Below are positions 21,391 through 34,064 of a DNA stretch of 64,000 nucleotides, one piece after another. Each line of letters starts with the position of its first letter. Position 1 is the stretch's first letter. The position numbers were made by a program, and so were the translations under genes. The notes below the pieces were generated by a model, which was not told the origin of the DNA, ran no database searches, and was given only the letters and a program-made list of their open reading frames with translations. Source of the DNA: Rhynchosporium graminicola (lineage: Eukaryota > Ascomycota > Leotiomycetes > Helotiales > Ploettnerulaceae); NCBI GenBank assembly GCA_900074885.1, contig FJUW01000046.1:659645-723644 (forward strand), written 5' to 3'.

Positions 21391-21650
21391 CTCCCGGTGT
21401 AACGTTTTTATTTGCACACGTACTTATAACAGGCGAGGACAAAGATAATCATCTCGAGATACCGTTCTAGACGCGAATTTGGAGAATAATCAGCGAAGCA
21501 AAAATCTTGAGAATAGCATTATTCTACCCGTGAGTAGCTCTTCTATCTTTTAATTTAATCTTTGCTCAGTCCGAGATAGTATTTACTGAATACTTGCTGT
21601 GCTCTCACGCATCTCAATTTGTGTGTGCAAATAAAAACGTACACCGGGAG
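21391..21650. mobile_element. MITE-like element with ~29-bp inverted termini
   Basis: The left end at 21391-21419 (CTCCCGGTGTAACGTTTTT, then ATTTGCACAC) and the right end at 21622-21650 are near-perfect inverted copies, differing by one inserted base. The element is 260 bp, AT-rich inside and without coding capacity. It is flanked on both sides by the direct repeat CCAAC (21386-21390 and 21651-21655), consistent with a 5-bp target duplication. That combination is what a non-autonomous DNA transposon leaves. The superfamily cannot be assigned from one copy. Confidence 0.65.
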
Positions 21651-21655
21651 CCAAC

Positions 21656-22114
21656 TTCAGTCATTCGGTATTGGTTGTCTCAGCGACTTTGCTGCGTCAT
21701 TGGACGCCTCAGCCTCGACTTGACGACACTTCATCACTTCAATTGAATTGAATTTCTCATTTCAATTCTATTCAACTGCATCCACAGCGAGGCTTCCGCT
21801 CAGCCATCGAGTCTAGGCCTATTCACCTGCGGTGGAATAGAAGCAGCCTACCTCCTGAATTGATGAAGGCTATTCTCGAAATTATGATGGCACTTTCCGA
21901 AGAAGATATGAGCTTAAGTCACAACAGTATTCTAAGGGGGACTTTGTAAAGATTCTAAGTCACGTACTTGTTCAGGACACCCGCTCAAGACGATCTCCGT
22001 AGATCCATTCCAGGATGCGGACTCGATTTGACGGACATTGATCATTTTAACCTCGCATACATAGGTATTCACCTTGCACATCATTTTGGTAAATTGACCT
22101 CCGATTATTGCAGC
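21656..22114. other. spacer, about 460 bp
   Basis: No gene seen. It includes AT-rich sequence next to the MITE-like element and a short repeated run of ttcaattgaattgaatt type near 21740. Confidence 0.5.
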
Positions 22115-22321
22115 TCACTTTGAAAGCCTCATCTGCCCATCATCTGCCAAGCCACAAACGTATGTGCCACAAATACAGTTTTCTTCCTTACAGAGTGCCA
22201 GGCAAAATGTAGAACCATCGCAATAGAAGCGTGGTCCACATGTAACCACAACGCTCAAATGCGGATATCTGTAACACATCTCGAACCTTCCATTACCGCT
22301 GTAAACATCATTGGGTCCCAT
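22115..22321 (-). CDS. possible 68-residue cysteine-rich mini-protein (uncertain)
   Basis: An ATG frame of 68 codons has eight Cys in its last ~50 residues (CYRYPH, VTCGPRFYCDG, TFCLALCKEENCICG, YVCG). No signal peptide, intron or family is evident. It lies 56 bp downstream of the stop of the large axis-like gene on the same strand, so it may simply be that gene's 3' UTR. It is listed because the cysteine density is unusual for chance. Confidence 0.22.
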   Translation of the reverse strand: MGPNDVYSGNGRFEMCYRYPHLSVVVTCGPRFYCDGSTFCLALCKEENCICGTYVCGLADDGQMRLSK

Positions 22322-22377
22322 TGAGCCACCAAGCAAGAGCCAGTCCTTCCACGATCAGATGGCAAGCACCCTTCAGT

Positions 22378-25300
22378 TCACTCTGAAGATTTGCGACCCT
22401 CGGAAATCTTTTTGCGGATAGCGTTCTGATTCCTTCGCCAATTCACCTCAAAATCGCTCGTCGATTCCTCTCGCATACTCTGCTCAGTTTTCATCACTTC
22501 ACCTCGAGACTCGGCGTAGACTGAAGCTAGTTCTGTTTTCTTTTGTTTGAGATTTCGGTTGATGACTCCTCTCTGAACCTCTCGCTTTTTCTTGAGATTA
22601 TCGAGCATCTTCGTACCATTCTCCTTGTATTGGTCAACAAGAAGGTCCATTCTGTCTTCTTCCCCCACCAATCTGACTATCACCTCCTGTCATATCAATT
22701 AGCATCGATCGGGCAATGTCAGAGTTGGAGATCTTACCTCGTGAATGCGGTGCAGAGCAAGATTGAAAGTGTTGTAATGCGGTCGGACTGCGAGATTCCA
22801 AGTATCATTTGGTGGTTCAACTTCTTGGAGTGGTGTCCTTGCGACGTCACTTGAGTGCGATGCGTATGAAGTTCCACTAGTCATGTCACTTGGACTAGAA
22901 ACTGCAGTGACATTTCTCCTAGCTCTTTGTTGTTGGGGCATGGCTTCCACTTCATGTCGGCCTCGGTTGAGGATTCGCTTCTCTCGTGGGAGCTCTGGCA
23001 ATTCTTCTTCCACAATAAGACGACCCTTTTCAGTTGGGATATTTTGGAAAACTTTTGAATCTCGTGGGTCAATAGTTGACGTGCTCTTGCTCTTTGCCGT
23101 AGCTCCTTTTTTCGGCGTGCTACCCTGAAGGCGGTCAATAAAACCAGACGACCTGCGGCCACCTTCCGTAAAAGGATCGACAACCTTCTTCTCCTCAACA
23201 ATCTTCTTGGTGTCAAAATCCGTGTAGACGCCCTGAGACTCGCCATGCAGGATATAACGAGTATTGGGTTCTCCTGGGGAAGAAGGGCGTTGTTTTGACT
23301 TGTTACCCAGAGCAATCTTGGGCCCGAAAATCTCCGACGCTCTCCGTGCGCGGAAGATTTTCTCTTCGTCCGGTTCTGTGACAACTATAAACCCATTTCC
23401 AGATACTCTTGGGTCAAGTTTAACTTGACCTGATGCCAGGGCTTCTTTCAACTTTCTAATATGGTCGACAGCAATGTCGGCAGCTATTGGACTGCCGTTG
23501 CGGTCAACTCGGGATCCCTGGGAGCTGGGCCGCCCAGACATTTGCCTCTGTTGAGTCGATTTGTACTTCACCTTGACCCGCGATTCAGAGTTGCTGCCAG
23601 GTTCCACCGGATCATCATTCTCCTTTCGGTCAACGAAGGGGCTGCTATTCAGCTTCTTCTTAAATGGGCTAACGATCTTTGACAGGTTTGCCTTGTCACG
23701 CTTTCTCTTCCGATCTGGGATGGGACTATTCACTGAGCTCTCTACTTCGTAAGCCTGAACGATCGCCACTTTGTCCTTTGGTTTACCGGCGCTCCCCATT
23801 CCCTGGTTTTGAGGTCCCTTGCTGCTGAAACTAATGACCTGAGGTTTGCGACTTGGGTCCTTGATAGCTGAAGGGACTCTAGGTGAAGCTGAGATCGGCT
23901 CCGCTTGTAGTCGTGTAGACTTGGCAGCCAATCGAGGACTTCTGCGGTTTGGGATAGGTGAACTCGGATCTAGCTCTCCTGAAATCTTGGACACAGACAC
24001 CAGATTCTGGGAAGGCTCTGGCTGCATGGCCATCCCATGTGCTACTGGCGTGCTTTCCTCCTCTACGCGACGGCGCTTCATGCCGATATGCTTCTCGGTA
24101 GGTGTCTTCCGCTTCTTTGGGGCAACCTCCACGACTTCCACTTGGCTCAACTCCGTGATAGTGACCTGCTCCAAAGCCCCATCATCACCATTCTTCTTGG
24201 CAATGGTGAGACTATTCTTTGAGTTCTGCACTGCAATTGTGTGATTTGGCAGATCTTGGACCACTGCTATCAAGAGTCGGGTTTTCTGCTCGGTCTCGAT
24301 AATGTCATGTAACGCCGGCGAAGACGAATCAATAACAGTTCTCTCGCTTGGGATCGAAAGACTGACAGTAGGTGCGGTAAGGTCATCCGGAATAAGCGCG
24401 ATCGGCGAAGAGACAGCGATATTATCGACATGCATATGCAGAGGAGTCTCTTGCTCCACGGTCAATTGATTCTGGTCGTCAACCTCCACATCGGCCTGGG
24501 TTCCGGCTTCATCATGGTCATCTATGGCTTGAATTTCATTTGATCTATCTGGACTCAGCTGTTCCTTGGGGGCCACTTGTGATCCGGCTCCTACCTTCCT
24601 AAGGGCAGCTGTTTTTTGGGGAACGGGAGCTGGGAGCTCGTCAATTCTCTCCGGATCGCTGCTCAAAATAGCTTCCAAAGAATCAGCGAGTTTTATTGCC
24701 AGATCTATGCCGGAATTTCTTGCATCCTTTGGAGCAGTAGCCTCCTTCGGCATTTTGGCCGGGGGGCCTGCCTTCTTGGAAGGCTGTTTGGGGCTCGTGT
24801 TGTACGGATTTTCTTCCTCATCCTGGTCTTCGATCGCAGACTCGTCAGGTGCCAATCCCATGGAGCGAGCATCCTCAGCTTGCAACGCATGCGTATCTTG
24901 GTCTTCGCTAACACAGGGCGAACCAAGTAGCGTTGTAATCATCTTCGGCTTGACCATCTTGGCGGACTTGCTTGTAGCATTTTTCTGCTTGGCTTTTGTG
25001 GCCTTTAATTTCAACTTTATGGAAGGCATATCTTCAACTTCATTTTCATAATAGCTGTCATTAGCGCCTTGCATCTTTGTCTTAGCCTTCGATGCAGCGG
25101 CTCGTTGGCTATGTCTTGGTGGTACGGCAGCTGGAGCCGATTGCCTCTTCTTGGCATCGATTTTAGTTTTGGTGCCGAGTTGCGGCTCCGGTGCTTTGGC
25201 TTTTGACATTGTGAGATTAGTTGTGGCTGACTTATTCGTATTCTTCAGCTTCGTGGTCGGATCGTCTTCGCCTTTAGAAGGATCGTCTGTTGGCTTGTGA

Positions 25301-27539
25301 AGGCCGTACTTCTTGTGTGACTTTGTGGTTGAGTTGTCAGCTCCAGGCGCCTGCGGACCACCTCGAGACAATGTGTTCGCATTCGTGCCTCCGTTGACAG
25401 CCTTATTTGTAGAAGTGTTGTCAGCAGCCGGCTTTGCCGCAGTGCTACCATCATTTGCTGCACCAGCCTTAATTTTCTGGCCTTGCGTATGATCATCTTC
25501 GTTGGAATTTGCCTGCGTAACCTGAGACTTTGTATTAGCCAACTGGCTTTTGAGGCTTGATCGACCATAGTCAATAGGCCGTTTCGCCTTTGACTTGATG
25601 ATCCTCCGTCCGCGGGCAGTGATAGGCTTAACGATAGCAGGCCTGGTCTCCGGACTAGCAATCCTACGCTGAGTGGTCTTTGGACTCGCACTATAGAGGT
25701 CGTCTTCGTTTTCTTCGTGTGGATCCTCGATTGCAATCTCCTTTGCAGTCTCCATAGCTGTCTCTTCGGCGTTTGTTACCGAAGCAGCATCATCAAGCCG
25801 AGCTGATTGAATCTGGCCAAGGTGTCCGAGAGTGCCACCCAGTACCTTCTGAGAGCCGTGGAGGTCATTGTCGTCGTTTGTTTCGCCCAAGGCAGCTTGT
25901 GAGGTATTCTGAGGCCTTGCCTGGCTGTCACCAAGAGTCACGTTGTCTATTGGTCTTGTTGTTTGGCTGTTGTCAATTATTTCAATTTGAGATCCATTTA
26001 AGCTGGAGACCTCGATGCTGTCTTGACCTTCCCTCACAGCTCTGAGGAGTTTTTGCATACTGAACAATTCGATTGAGAATGTCACCGTCGTGAGTCGTAT
26101 TGCCTGGGAGTCTAGGAAACACAAATCCGCGCCATCTAAAATGTCACCTTTTCCCAAAATATTAAGGGCCATTCGATGAGCATTCGTTTGTGACTCGTGG
26201 TCAGGTACGGTTGTTATTGATTTGATGGATGATCTGGGAATCTCGAGGATAGAGTCAAAGTGACCATCCCGGCAAGTCGCTAGAAACGTCAATTGAAGGT
26301 CATCGACGAACAACATGTTATTGTGGTGCTTAGCTCCAAGCTGCCCTCCGGGGGTCTATTAATTGAGTCAGTCATAGCTTCTCTGCCCAAAAAAGGATAA
26401 TTTCTCCTCTGAGCTCCTCTTACCAAAATCACAGACGCTGTAAACATCAATTCCCCAACCCTGGTATCTGTTAGCACCAAATAGCACAACTGGCTGATTG
26501 ACTCACTGGGCTGGAGTTTGTAGCGCAGTCTTGTTGAAGACATTATCCAGATAGTCTTGGAATCGAATTCCCCATCCAGTGGTTTCCTGACTTGACAATG
26601 GAAAGTGAGCAAACGCGGCTGGTTCAAAGTCCTCAGGATACATTGCAGATAATTCGGTGCCTTGATCGGTCATGGCCCGCACGAGCAGGGCGTAAATGAC
26701 CCTCAGTAATTCGTCACCTTCCTCGACTACCAGGCGTCCGATACTTCGTCTGGTTCAGCTTGTCAGTGGGTTACCGGAACACTCAGGAGTACTACTTACC
26801 TGACATCCTCCGTCATCTGTTCCACTTTCGAATGGTTTCTCTCGCAACCGGTCACCAGTTGGATGCAAAGTAACCCGACCTTACGTACACCGGTTAGTCT
26901 GCGTGAGTTGAAGTTTTTGATGGATCTCCAAAACACTTACCCATCTCTGCATTCCATAACTGCTTTCGCTATCAACGAAGAACCTCAGTAGCTGTCCAAG
27001 GCAGCTTGTTCCGATAACGTCCTTCTTCTTCAAGACCTCATCGGCATCGTCGAAATCTTGCGAAATCTGGAATATTGAAGCCTATATACTGTTTAGACGC
27101 GAATGCTCGATTCGCTGCTAGGAGAAATCTTACAGCGAGTAAATAGAGTCCACGCTCAGCCTCTTTGCTTACCACCATCTGCAAGATGACTTGAAGTGTG
27201 GTGGAGAAGGCCTCGGGGCTCAGATGTTTGCAAATGTTGTCGCCCTCGTCACCTTCGAGTGATCCAACGAAGTCGTAAACACAATCTTGATCAAGCAGCC
27301 TCTCCTGCGCACGATAAGCCTGGAGGAGCTTGTTAATAGCCCCCAAGGTCTTTGTTGGAACTCTGTAATAGTGTTAGGATTTCATGTTGAAAGTACATTA
27401 GTGATACCGACTTGATGTAGCCTTTCGTCTTGTCTGCCATTTTTAACATCTGAGAAAAACTTCTGATGTCTGATTGGAACTGATCTTCCTGCGATAGCGC
27501 TGCAGCACCCTTGCGCGTCGCATTCTTCTTGGGAGGCAT
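22378..27539 (-). CDS. large protein with SYCP2/Red1-like meiotic axis layout
   Basis: Eight exons: 27412-27539, 27134-27362, 26941-27081, 26800-26879, 26507-26749, 26424-26467, 22738-26345 and 22378-22686. Frame continuity gives 1593 residues. Residues 1 to about 285 form an all-helical repeat-like domain (LGAINKLLQAYRAQERLLDQ; SCLGQLLRFFVDSESSYG; GRLVVEEGDELLRVIYALLV). About 290-410 reads as a beta-rich PH-like module (MLFVDDLQLTFLATCRDG, ILEIPRSSIKSITTVPD). A very long disordered Lys/Ser/Pro/Glu-rich middle follows. The last ~100 residues are a charged coiled coil (DLLVDQYKENGTKMLDNLKK). ARM-like plus PH-like plus disorder plus terminal coiled coil is the order in SYCP2 and Red1, which build the meiotic chromosome axis with HORMA proteins. 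The assignment rests on architecture, not on recognised sequence identity. Least certain junctions: the first donor (gtcggt) and the acceptor before exon 7 (ccggag). Confidence 0.6.
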
Positions 27540-30500
27540 CTCGACCGCGTTTGAAAATTGATGTTGCGAGACCTGGAGAGGGATTGACGTTAGTCCAGTG
27601 CTACAATGAAGCGGGATGCACGCGTTAGACCTCGCAGTGGACGTTGGGAGTTGAAGAATCTCACTGCCAGTCGATGCCGTTGTATGATGAATTATCTGAT
27701 GGCCGCGGCTAGTATTTGGCGGGTCGAGAGAATACTCCGATCGGCGAGCCTTTGCTGCCTTGTGGAGGTACCAACGTGGTCCTGTCTTGACACGAATCGG
27801 TCAGCATCGTGATTCAGAAAAGCAAATGACAGCAGCTTGGGAATACGAGTGTCCTTGTCCACCAGCGCAAGACCATTGATATTGCTCGAGGCTTTGCAGA
27901 ACATCCTTGAAAGTTCACGTGTACCAAGTACATCAGACAGCACTCGAATCAAAAAAAAATAGGGGGGGACGCGAGCCAGTGAATACGATGGTGAAGGTGG
28001 AGTCTTTGCACAAAGAACGAATGTAGAAAGAAGACCATGCCGGTTGCACTCGGAGTTGATAAGGGAAAACAAGACAGAGTTGAGACTTACCTTTGCGTTG
28101 GTGTCCTGCGTTTTCAAGACGATGGCTGAAGCCAGAGAGGGAGGTCCAGTTACGTACGTATTGCGTCGTGGCAAACTATCACGATCTTCTGTAAAGTCTC
28201 GGAGTGGAAGTTGAGGTTTGGGGATATGCAGGCTGCCCCTTGAGGAGTGAGGAGGGAATTTTCTAAGCTTGGTGGGGTAGGTAACCGACCGATCTGAATG
28301 ACCGCATCCAAAAGGGGAAGGGGGAAGGAACCCTTCGCAAGCACGATTGAGCCGCCTCTATTAACGCCTCTTATCACTGTCTACATCATAGCATAAATAT
28401 TACAACAGAAGGGTGATTTCAATTCATTAACCTCGTAGAAACAAGAAATCACCTGCCGACGGAAGTAGGAGCTTTAGGCCACGGTCACGTGACTATCTCG
28501 TGCTGGTATCCGCTTTCGCTCTCAAAGCTATTATGGAATATTAATAGTGCATAACATGAGCACCAGGAGAGCTGAGAAGGGGAATTATGAAAGACCATAC
28601 TTTAGTGCTCTGATATCTTAGGGGAAAACACTTTGGTTGGAATGAATCTGGCTGATGCCAGACTGTTTACTTATAACTATAGTAGGTAAGCGAGTTGAGA
28701 CATTGACACTCAGACCCAGTAAAATTAATTCTACCTAGTTCAGAGAAACTGCGCACCACATGCCACGTGATTCTGTAGGTTCCTCCCAATATTAGACGTG
28801 CTGAAATATTCAAGGAGAAACATTCATAGAGCATACGCACCTTATACCTCAAGATTCGACATCGCAAAAACAGCTAACAACAGAGATTCGACAAGGTGTC
28901 GCAGCACCATTTTTATACCATCCACTCTACCACGTGCACAATATCTTTCTAGCATCCTACAGCCCATTTGTTATCAATGTATCGGTACATGCTCAAGCCT
29001 CAAGCGGGTTAAGCCCCTTTCGCCCAGAATTCGGCGCCTCCACTTCACGTCGCAACTTAACAGCTCCTGGATTGCTTCCATATTGATCTTGGGACCGAAA
29101 ACTAAGTGGTGCCCTTCTTCAAAATCTGCACAGCCGTTATTGAGTATGTTTGAATTGGAATCTGCGCAATACCAGATCCATTCTCCCGATGAATTTCAAC
29201 AGACTCCGATCGTGCACTTGCAGCAACCCTATTCACAATTTCCATCCCGGTCCTAGTACCCTATGTGACGGAACAGAGCGAAACCGTCGTTGGCCGTTTA
29301 AAGCTTTATCAGTTCATCAGCGATACAGGTCCATTGCGAAGGTATCGGTATGCCCATAAACCCTTCCCCCGCATATCGGACATGCAAATCACATCCATGC
29401 CTCATAAGGAGACGAAGTATCTTGAGCTAGCCCAGCTGAGTTGCAAGTAGTAATAGTGTTCCGAATTACCACTGCCGAGGCTTTGATAGAAGCACCCATC
29501 GGAAGGACTCAGCAACGAAAATCTTGTTTACGTGTCAAGATTGCTGTTTAAAAGGACTGTGCCATTTCTTGATGGCTATATCGCCCTTCAGTGGAGGTGT
29601 GGAGAAGTTGTTGTTGGCGTGATGAGAGAAAACAGCAATCGTAGAATTGACGGACGCTCAACATACCCAGGACCCTGTCCCAAATATTTCGCAGCTAAGA
29701 CTGGTGCTGTACTATGAGAGAGATGGTATATAGCGCCTTTTACGCATCCTTCGTCCATCAAGCAATGCTACTACAATCTTACCATAGAAATACTATTACA
29801 ACCTCACTACGTCTAACTTCCACAGTAGAATGTAGTGTTATCCCATGATGGTCATTTTCGTCTAAACTGAACTCGGCGCCGTTCGAAAATATCAACTACA
29901 ACGTGTATCGTCTAGCATGATACAAGGCAGAGTAAAGTGGGTGCTTGAGTATCGCCGTGTCTGTAAGTTGGCGCACGTAAGGAGCTGCATGCAGAAGAGC
30001 AGACAAGATGGCATCTGCACCAAGCATGGCTACACTAATAGGGATCAAGCACCATCAGTCTCCTTCCATTTTTGAGCAGACGATTGATCACCTCCGTCCC
30101 TTTTTTGGATCCTATCATAAGAGAGCTTACCATAGTAAATTTCACAGCTGCCTTCAATCATAACACAAATTCTCTGAATGATCCTACCTTTAGGGGCATC
30201 GTTCTGAACAACTCACTAATCAATGAAGCCCTTCCAGCGTAAACTTATTCATCATTGATGTGGAGAACTTATCCTGTTGTGGGTAAGCATTTCTCGCGAG
30301 CATCGTTATGCTTCCTTGATGGATCGGGTACACCACTGGCCAATCGTTCAGTCGTTTTTTAATGATCGCGGGAAGCATCAAATATTCGCTGATTTGCTTT
30401 AATATCTTTCAGAAGCATATTGTTTGAGATGCTTGCGATGTTACGAGTCAGTGAGTACGAGACCACGCAGTAGATAAAGCAATGAATATCAAATTGATAC

Positions 30501-33239
30501 CGGATTTTTAGAAGAAATTGAATGATCGAACCACAGGAAGTTACGAGGTGGCACGTTCAATAGTCATGGATTGAACATCTTAAAACCAGGGCACTTTTGA
30601 AGCCCCCAACGACCTTCAAGCACTTTTCAATGGTTGCCTTGATGAACGGTCATCATTTATTGTCGTGAAACTCTAGATATGGTTGTTATAGAAGGCATTT
30701 TCTGTAGTCTTTTCGGGAAAGCCTTCAGACCTTTTTCAGCAGCTGCAATTATCCTCTCTCCTTCTTGAGCAGCGCTGTAGACTGAAAAATGCGCATATTG
30801 CTCATATCTTCAGGCTGGAATTGGTGATTGCTGTCAAGACCATTGCCGACTGCCAATGAGTCCCAACATGATTTGATCATCAGTGCAAGCCTCACTCACA
30901 CCCGTGCGGTACATTTGTAGGAGATGAATAATGATCTAGCAGAGTGAAATGGCAGCGACCTTACTGGTCACGCCCCTGCGAAGATTCATTTTGTAGATAT
31001 TGAGCTTTCATTCCCAGGTAGCAAGGTCTCTGAGAAAAGCCAATACTAGGGACTTGGCAACAAAAAAGGGTTGAGACATACCAAAAATCAGGATACTTCC
31101 CAGATCTAGCATCGTACGCATGAGTGAAAATAGTAAGTTGCATGATGCTGGCATCTCCACTGTTGTGCTTGCTTCCACAAGAGGCAAGAAAAGAACAGTG
31201 AAAGTGACGTCTGACGCGCAACAAACATGCTGCCCCCCAGGTGACTGATCTCATCCTGTGACGTAAAAACGCATTCAAAGTATTCTCCAATGGTACCAGT
31301 GTGAGTCCAGCTCAATAGCCGGTTTGTTTCCGGCATAGCATTTTAGTTGTAGTTAGTGAGTCCTTCGTGCAAAACTTATGTGATGTTTTTCATGACTTCG
31401 ACACCAAGTATTATCCAGGACTAATTCCGCCTTCAAAATAGAAGATAACATGCCTTATGAGATCTTTCATAGCAGATTGAAGAAAATTGAAAGGGTCGTC
31501 AGCGCCCTGAAGAAGAGGCGCGGGTACTGACGTACACGGTATTTCGGTAGCTTGCTACAGAGAAAGTAGCTTTTTGAAGTGACTGATCATATTCCAGAAA
31601 CAGAGAAATACTCGTCAACGCTTGTCTAAATATCTGCATATCAAAAGTAAAACAATCAGAATCGATTTCGAGAAGAAAACAAAATATGGTTGTAGTAAGC
31701 TAGACCAATCCCTCCGAAAGACTTCAGCTCCATTCTCATTTCGAATGGAAGGCGCCGTACAGCAGGATAATGCGTGTACGGCAATATTCGCTTGCTCCTC
31801 GCTACATGAGAGATCATCAAGCATTCTCGCATCCAATTCTTCTGGTGTAGTAAATGAGGTATATTTCTAGGAATAGATGACGTTGCACAGTCAAGTGGCT
31901 ACAGGGATTAATTCCGTGGAGGATCCCCAGATACACTGAATTTTGCGTAATATACATATAGAACATGAGTGAAACGGAATAGGAGAGATTCATAATCCAA
32001 AACGAAGATTTACATCCGTATCTATTAATCACTGGCAAGCATAGTAATTAAATGGTCAATTCCTCGCCTGGCCCACGCACAAGTCATGGAAGATGATCGT
32101 CCCGTGAATGGGTTGTCCCGTGTCAGCTCAGAGCCCTTGTAATCCGCACGACTCAAGAAGACACGATAGTGAATTTTGTGATAAGAGCGAACGGTTAGTT
32201 GTCTGTTCTAGGAAGTTCATAACTCTAATCTAGACTAGGAACGTCACGATCGAAATGACATTTTTTGTTCGAAGAAAGGCTCCTGTTTCTCAACCTTTTC
32301 TTGGTAGTTAATTATACACTCGATTGAAAATTGCCCTGTCCTATAATTTCTGCTTAATTTTCTCGCCATTCCGAGACTATCGTGCAGCGAATGTTGGGTC
32401 TGAATGAAGAACGATTGATCGAAGTAAAACATCTATGAAATTCAAGGTAAGACTATTTTCGAGTGATTCATTCTTGGAATTTGGAGAGGCACTTTGACGC
32501 GGGGCTTTTGCTTTCCCCGACGATGAACGAGCCCTGAGCTTTTAGATAATTTTACTTTGAGTTCATGGGACGAAACTTCAGTGAAAGTGTACGGTATGTA
32601 TTAATGCTAGTTATACACTGCAGGGCCATACAAGTCATTGAGCATGAAGAACGACTCCCCAATCTCTTTCGCACACACTCTTCCCCGTCCCGTGCTGATC
32701 TGAGGTAGCCAAGGCAAGCCACATCACAGAGATAATGAGCTACCGGTAATTATTGGCGCCCACCACGATCGCCACCAACTGATTAATTCGCAGCCGCTGT
32801 CACATATACATACATTCAGTCCGCTTTCAAAAAGCCAGACCGCCGTCAGATAGCTGAAACAAACGTTCAGTCGCATGTGTCAGATCTGTACCGCATGCCG
32901 CGACGTCCCAATCGTGAATTTGGGCACCCTGGGATCTTGTGTGCTTGTTTCAGATGCGGCGAATTGAAATGAACACCGGTAATTCATTGACTGATCTGGT
33001 CTGGTCTGCTCTGGACGTGTGACACGATCCGCAATATCAATTCAGCTCAGACTTCCAAGAGTGCAGTACATATGAATGTCTGCTAATCGTCTTCGGTTGT
33101 TATTTTTGGAAATAACAGTAGGAGCCATGCCAGGAGGCAAAGAGGCGAAGCGGTGCGGCGCGATGCATCCCCATGTCGATTATTATTCATCCCCACCACG
33201 CTCCCCCGGATCGATGCTGAAACTGTAGCTTAGAGCATA
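27540..33239. other. gene-poor region, about 5.7 kb
   Basis: No gene can be supported. A 160-codon minus-strand frame (27692-28174) and a 152-codon plus-strand frame (28798-29256) have no motifs and unnatural composition. Around 30960-31340 two overlapping minus-strand frames look partly protein-like, one ending at a good donor (gtatgt, about 31084), which suggests a decayed gene. The sequence is AT-rich with many stops. Possible regulatory roles cannot be read from sequence alone. Confidence 0.5.
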
Positions 33240-34064
33240 CTACGGGGAATGATTGACATTTGTCATGCCCATTACCCCGGCGCGTGGACCAGGCCACCTA
33301 GCATTTTCCGCATCACTCGGTGAATGTGACCAGTCAAGAGAGGGACAACGTCCATACTCCTCCTCACTTAAAGTGCCATCAAAAGACTGCATGGCGGAGA
33401 CACTTTGCTGTTTTTGCTGTTGATGTTGATGTTGTTGTTGCTGTTGTTGTTGCTGAAGTGGTTGTTGTTGTGGATTTTCTTTTTGTTGCTTCATCTTGAG
33501 ATGCTCGACCAGCTCGATGGAGAGTTGGTACTTCGCCGATAGAGCCTCATATAGCTGTGCCTGTAGGGCGGCGTTCTTGTCCACTTGCTCGCTGTACATC
33601 TGGCGAAGCGTCTCTAGCTCGTCCTTGCGTTTGCCACGAAACTTGCGAGCAGCGACCATGTTTCCAATCCTTCGCTTCTCCAGTCTTTGGTTCTCATCGA
33701 GAGCGATGGAGGTTCTTTTGCGTTTGGGACCGGATGATATTTTGTCCACAGGCTCGTCGTCTTCTTGCGATGTCGTACCTGAGTCCCTTCTTATGCTTGT
33801 TGAGCATTGAAATGACATGTCGTATGGATAGACCATGTCGGGCGAGCTTGTCTCGTGGAAACTCGCTTCGCTGCCTCCATTGTATGCAAATTCGTCTTCG
33901 AAGCCAGGCCCTCGGAATGAGGTTCCATATGGAGTTGGAGGGATCTCATAGACTTGCCCCTGGTAGAACGGCGGTGCAGGCTGATGATTGTTGATGGGAT
34001 ATATAGTCTGAGCTTGAGATTGGCCGAATTGCTGGAATCCGGGATGTAGATGTTGGGATGCCAT
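33240..34064 (-). CDS. bZIP transcription factor with poly-Gln tract
   Basis: A single-exon frame of 274 residues with ATG at 34064. The basic region and zipper fit N-x7-R-x9-L exactly: Asn135, Arg143 and Leu153, with later zipper positions Gln160, Leu167, Ala174 and Leu181. KRKR at 114-117 and KRR at 130-132 give the nuclear signal and DNA-contact base. The N-terminal half is Gln/Pro/Tyr-rich, and a Gln/His run follows the zipper (about 200-218). The C-terminus is acidic, then Pro/Gly-rich. Such proteins bind short palindromic sites as dimers and act as pathway regulators. Basic-region residues NMVAARKFR depart from both the Yap1 and Gcn4 consensus, so neither subfamily is claimed. The gene is isolated, with several kilobases of gene-poor DNA on both sides, so its target pathway is not suggested by neighbours. 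Confidence 0.85.
   Translation of the reverse strand: MASQHLHPGFQQFGQSQAQTIYPINNHQPAPPFYQGQVYEIPPTPYGTSFRGPGFEDEFAYNGGSEASFHETSSPDMVYPYDMSFQCSTSIRRDSGTTSQEDDEPVDKISSGPKRKRTSIALDENQRLEKRRIGNMVAARKFRGKRKDELETLRQMYSEQVDKNAALQAQLYEALSAKYQLSIELVEHLKMKQQKENPQQQPLQQQQQQQQHQHQQQKQQSVSAMQSFDGTLSEEEYGRCPSLDWSHSPSDAENARWPGPRAGVMGMTNVNHSP
33419..33475. repeat. trinucleotide (CAA/CAG on minus) tract in the bZIP gene
   Basis: Interrupted GTT/GCT triplets on the plus strand encode the Gln/His run after the leucine zipper. Length variation between strains is likely for such tracts. Confidence 0.8.

Noticed and set aside
27692..28174. 160-codon minus-strand frame next to the axis-like gene's start
   Set aside because: Composition is random, no homologous motif is seen, and it probably overlaps the promoter and 5' UTR of that gene.
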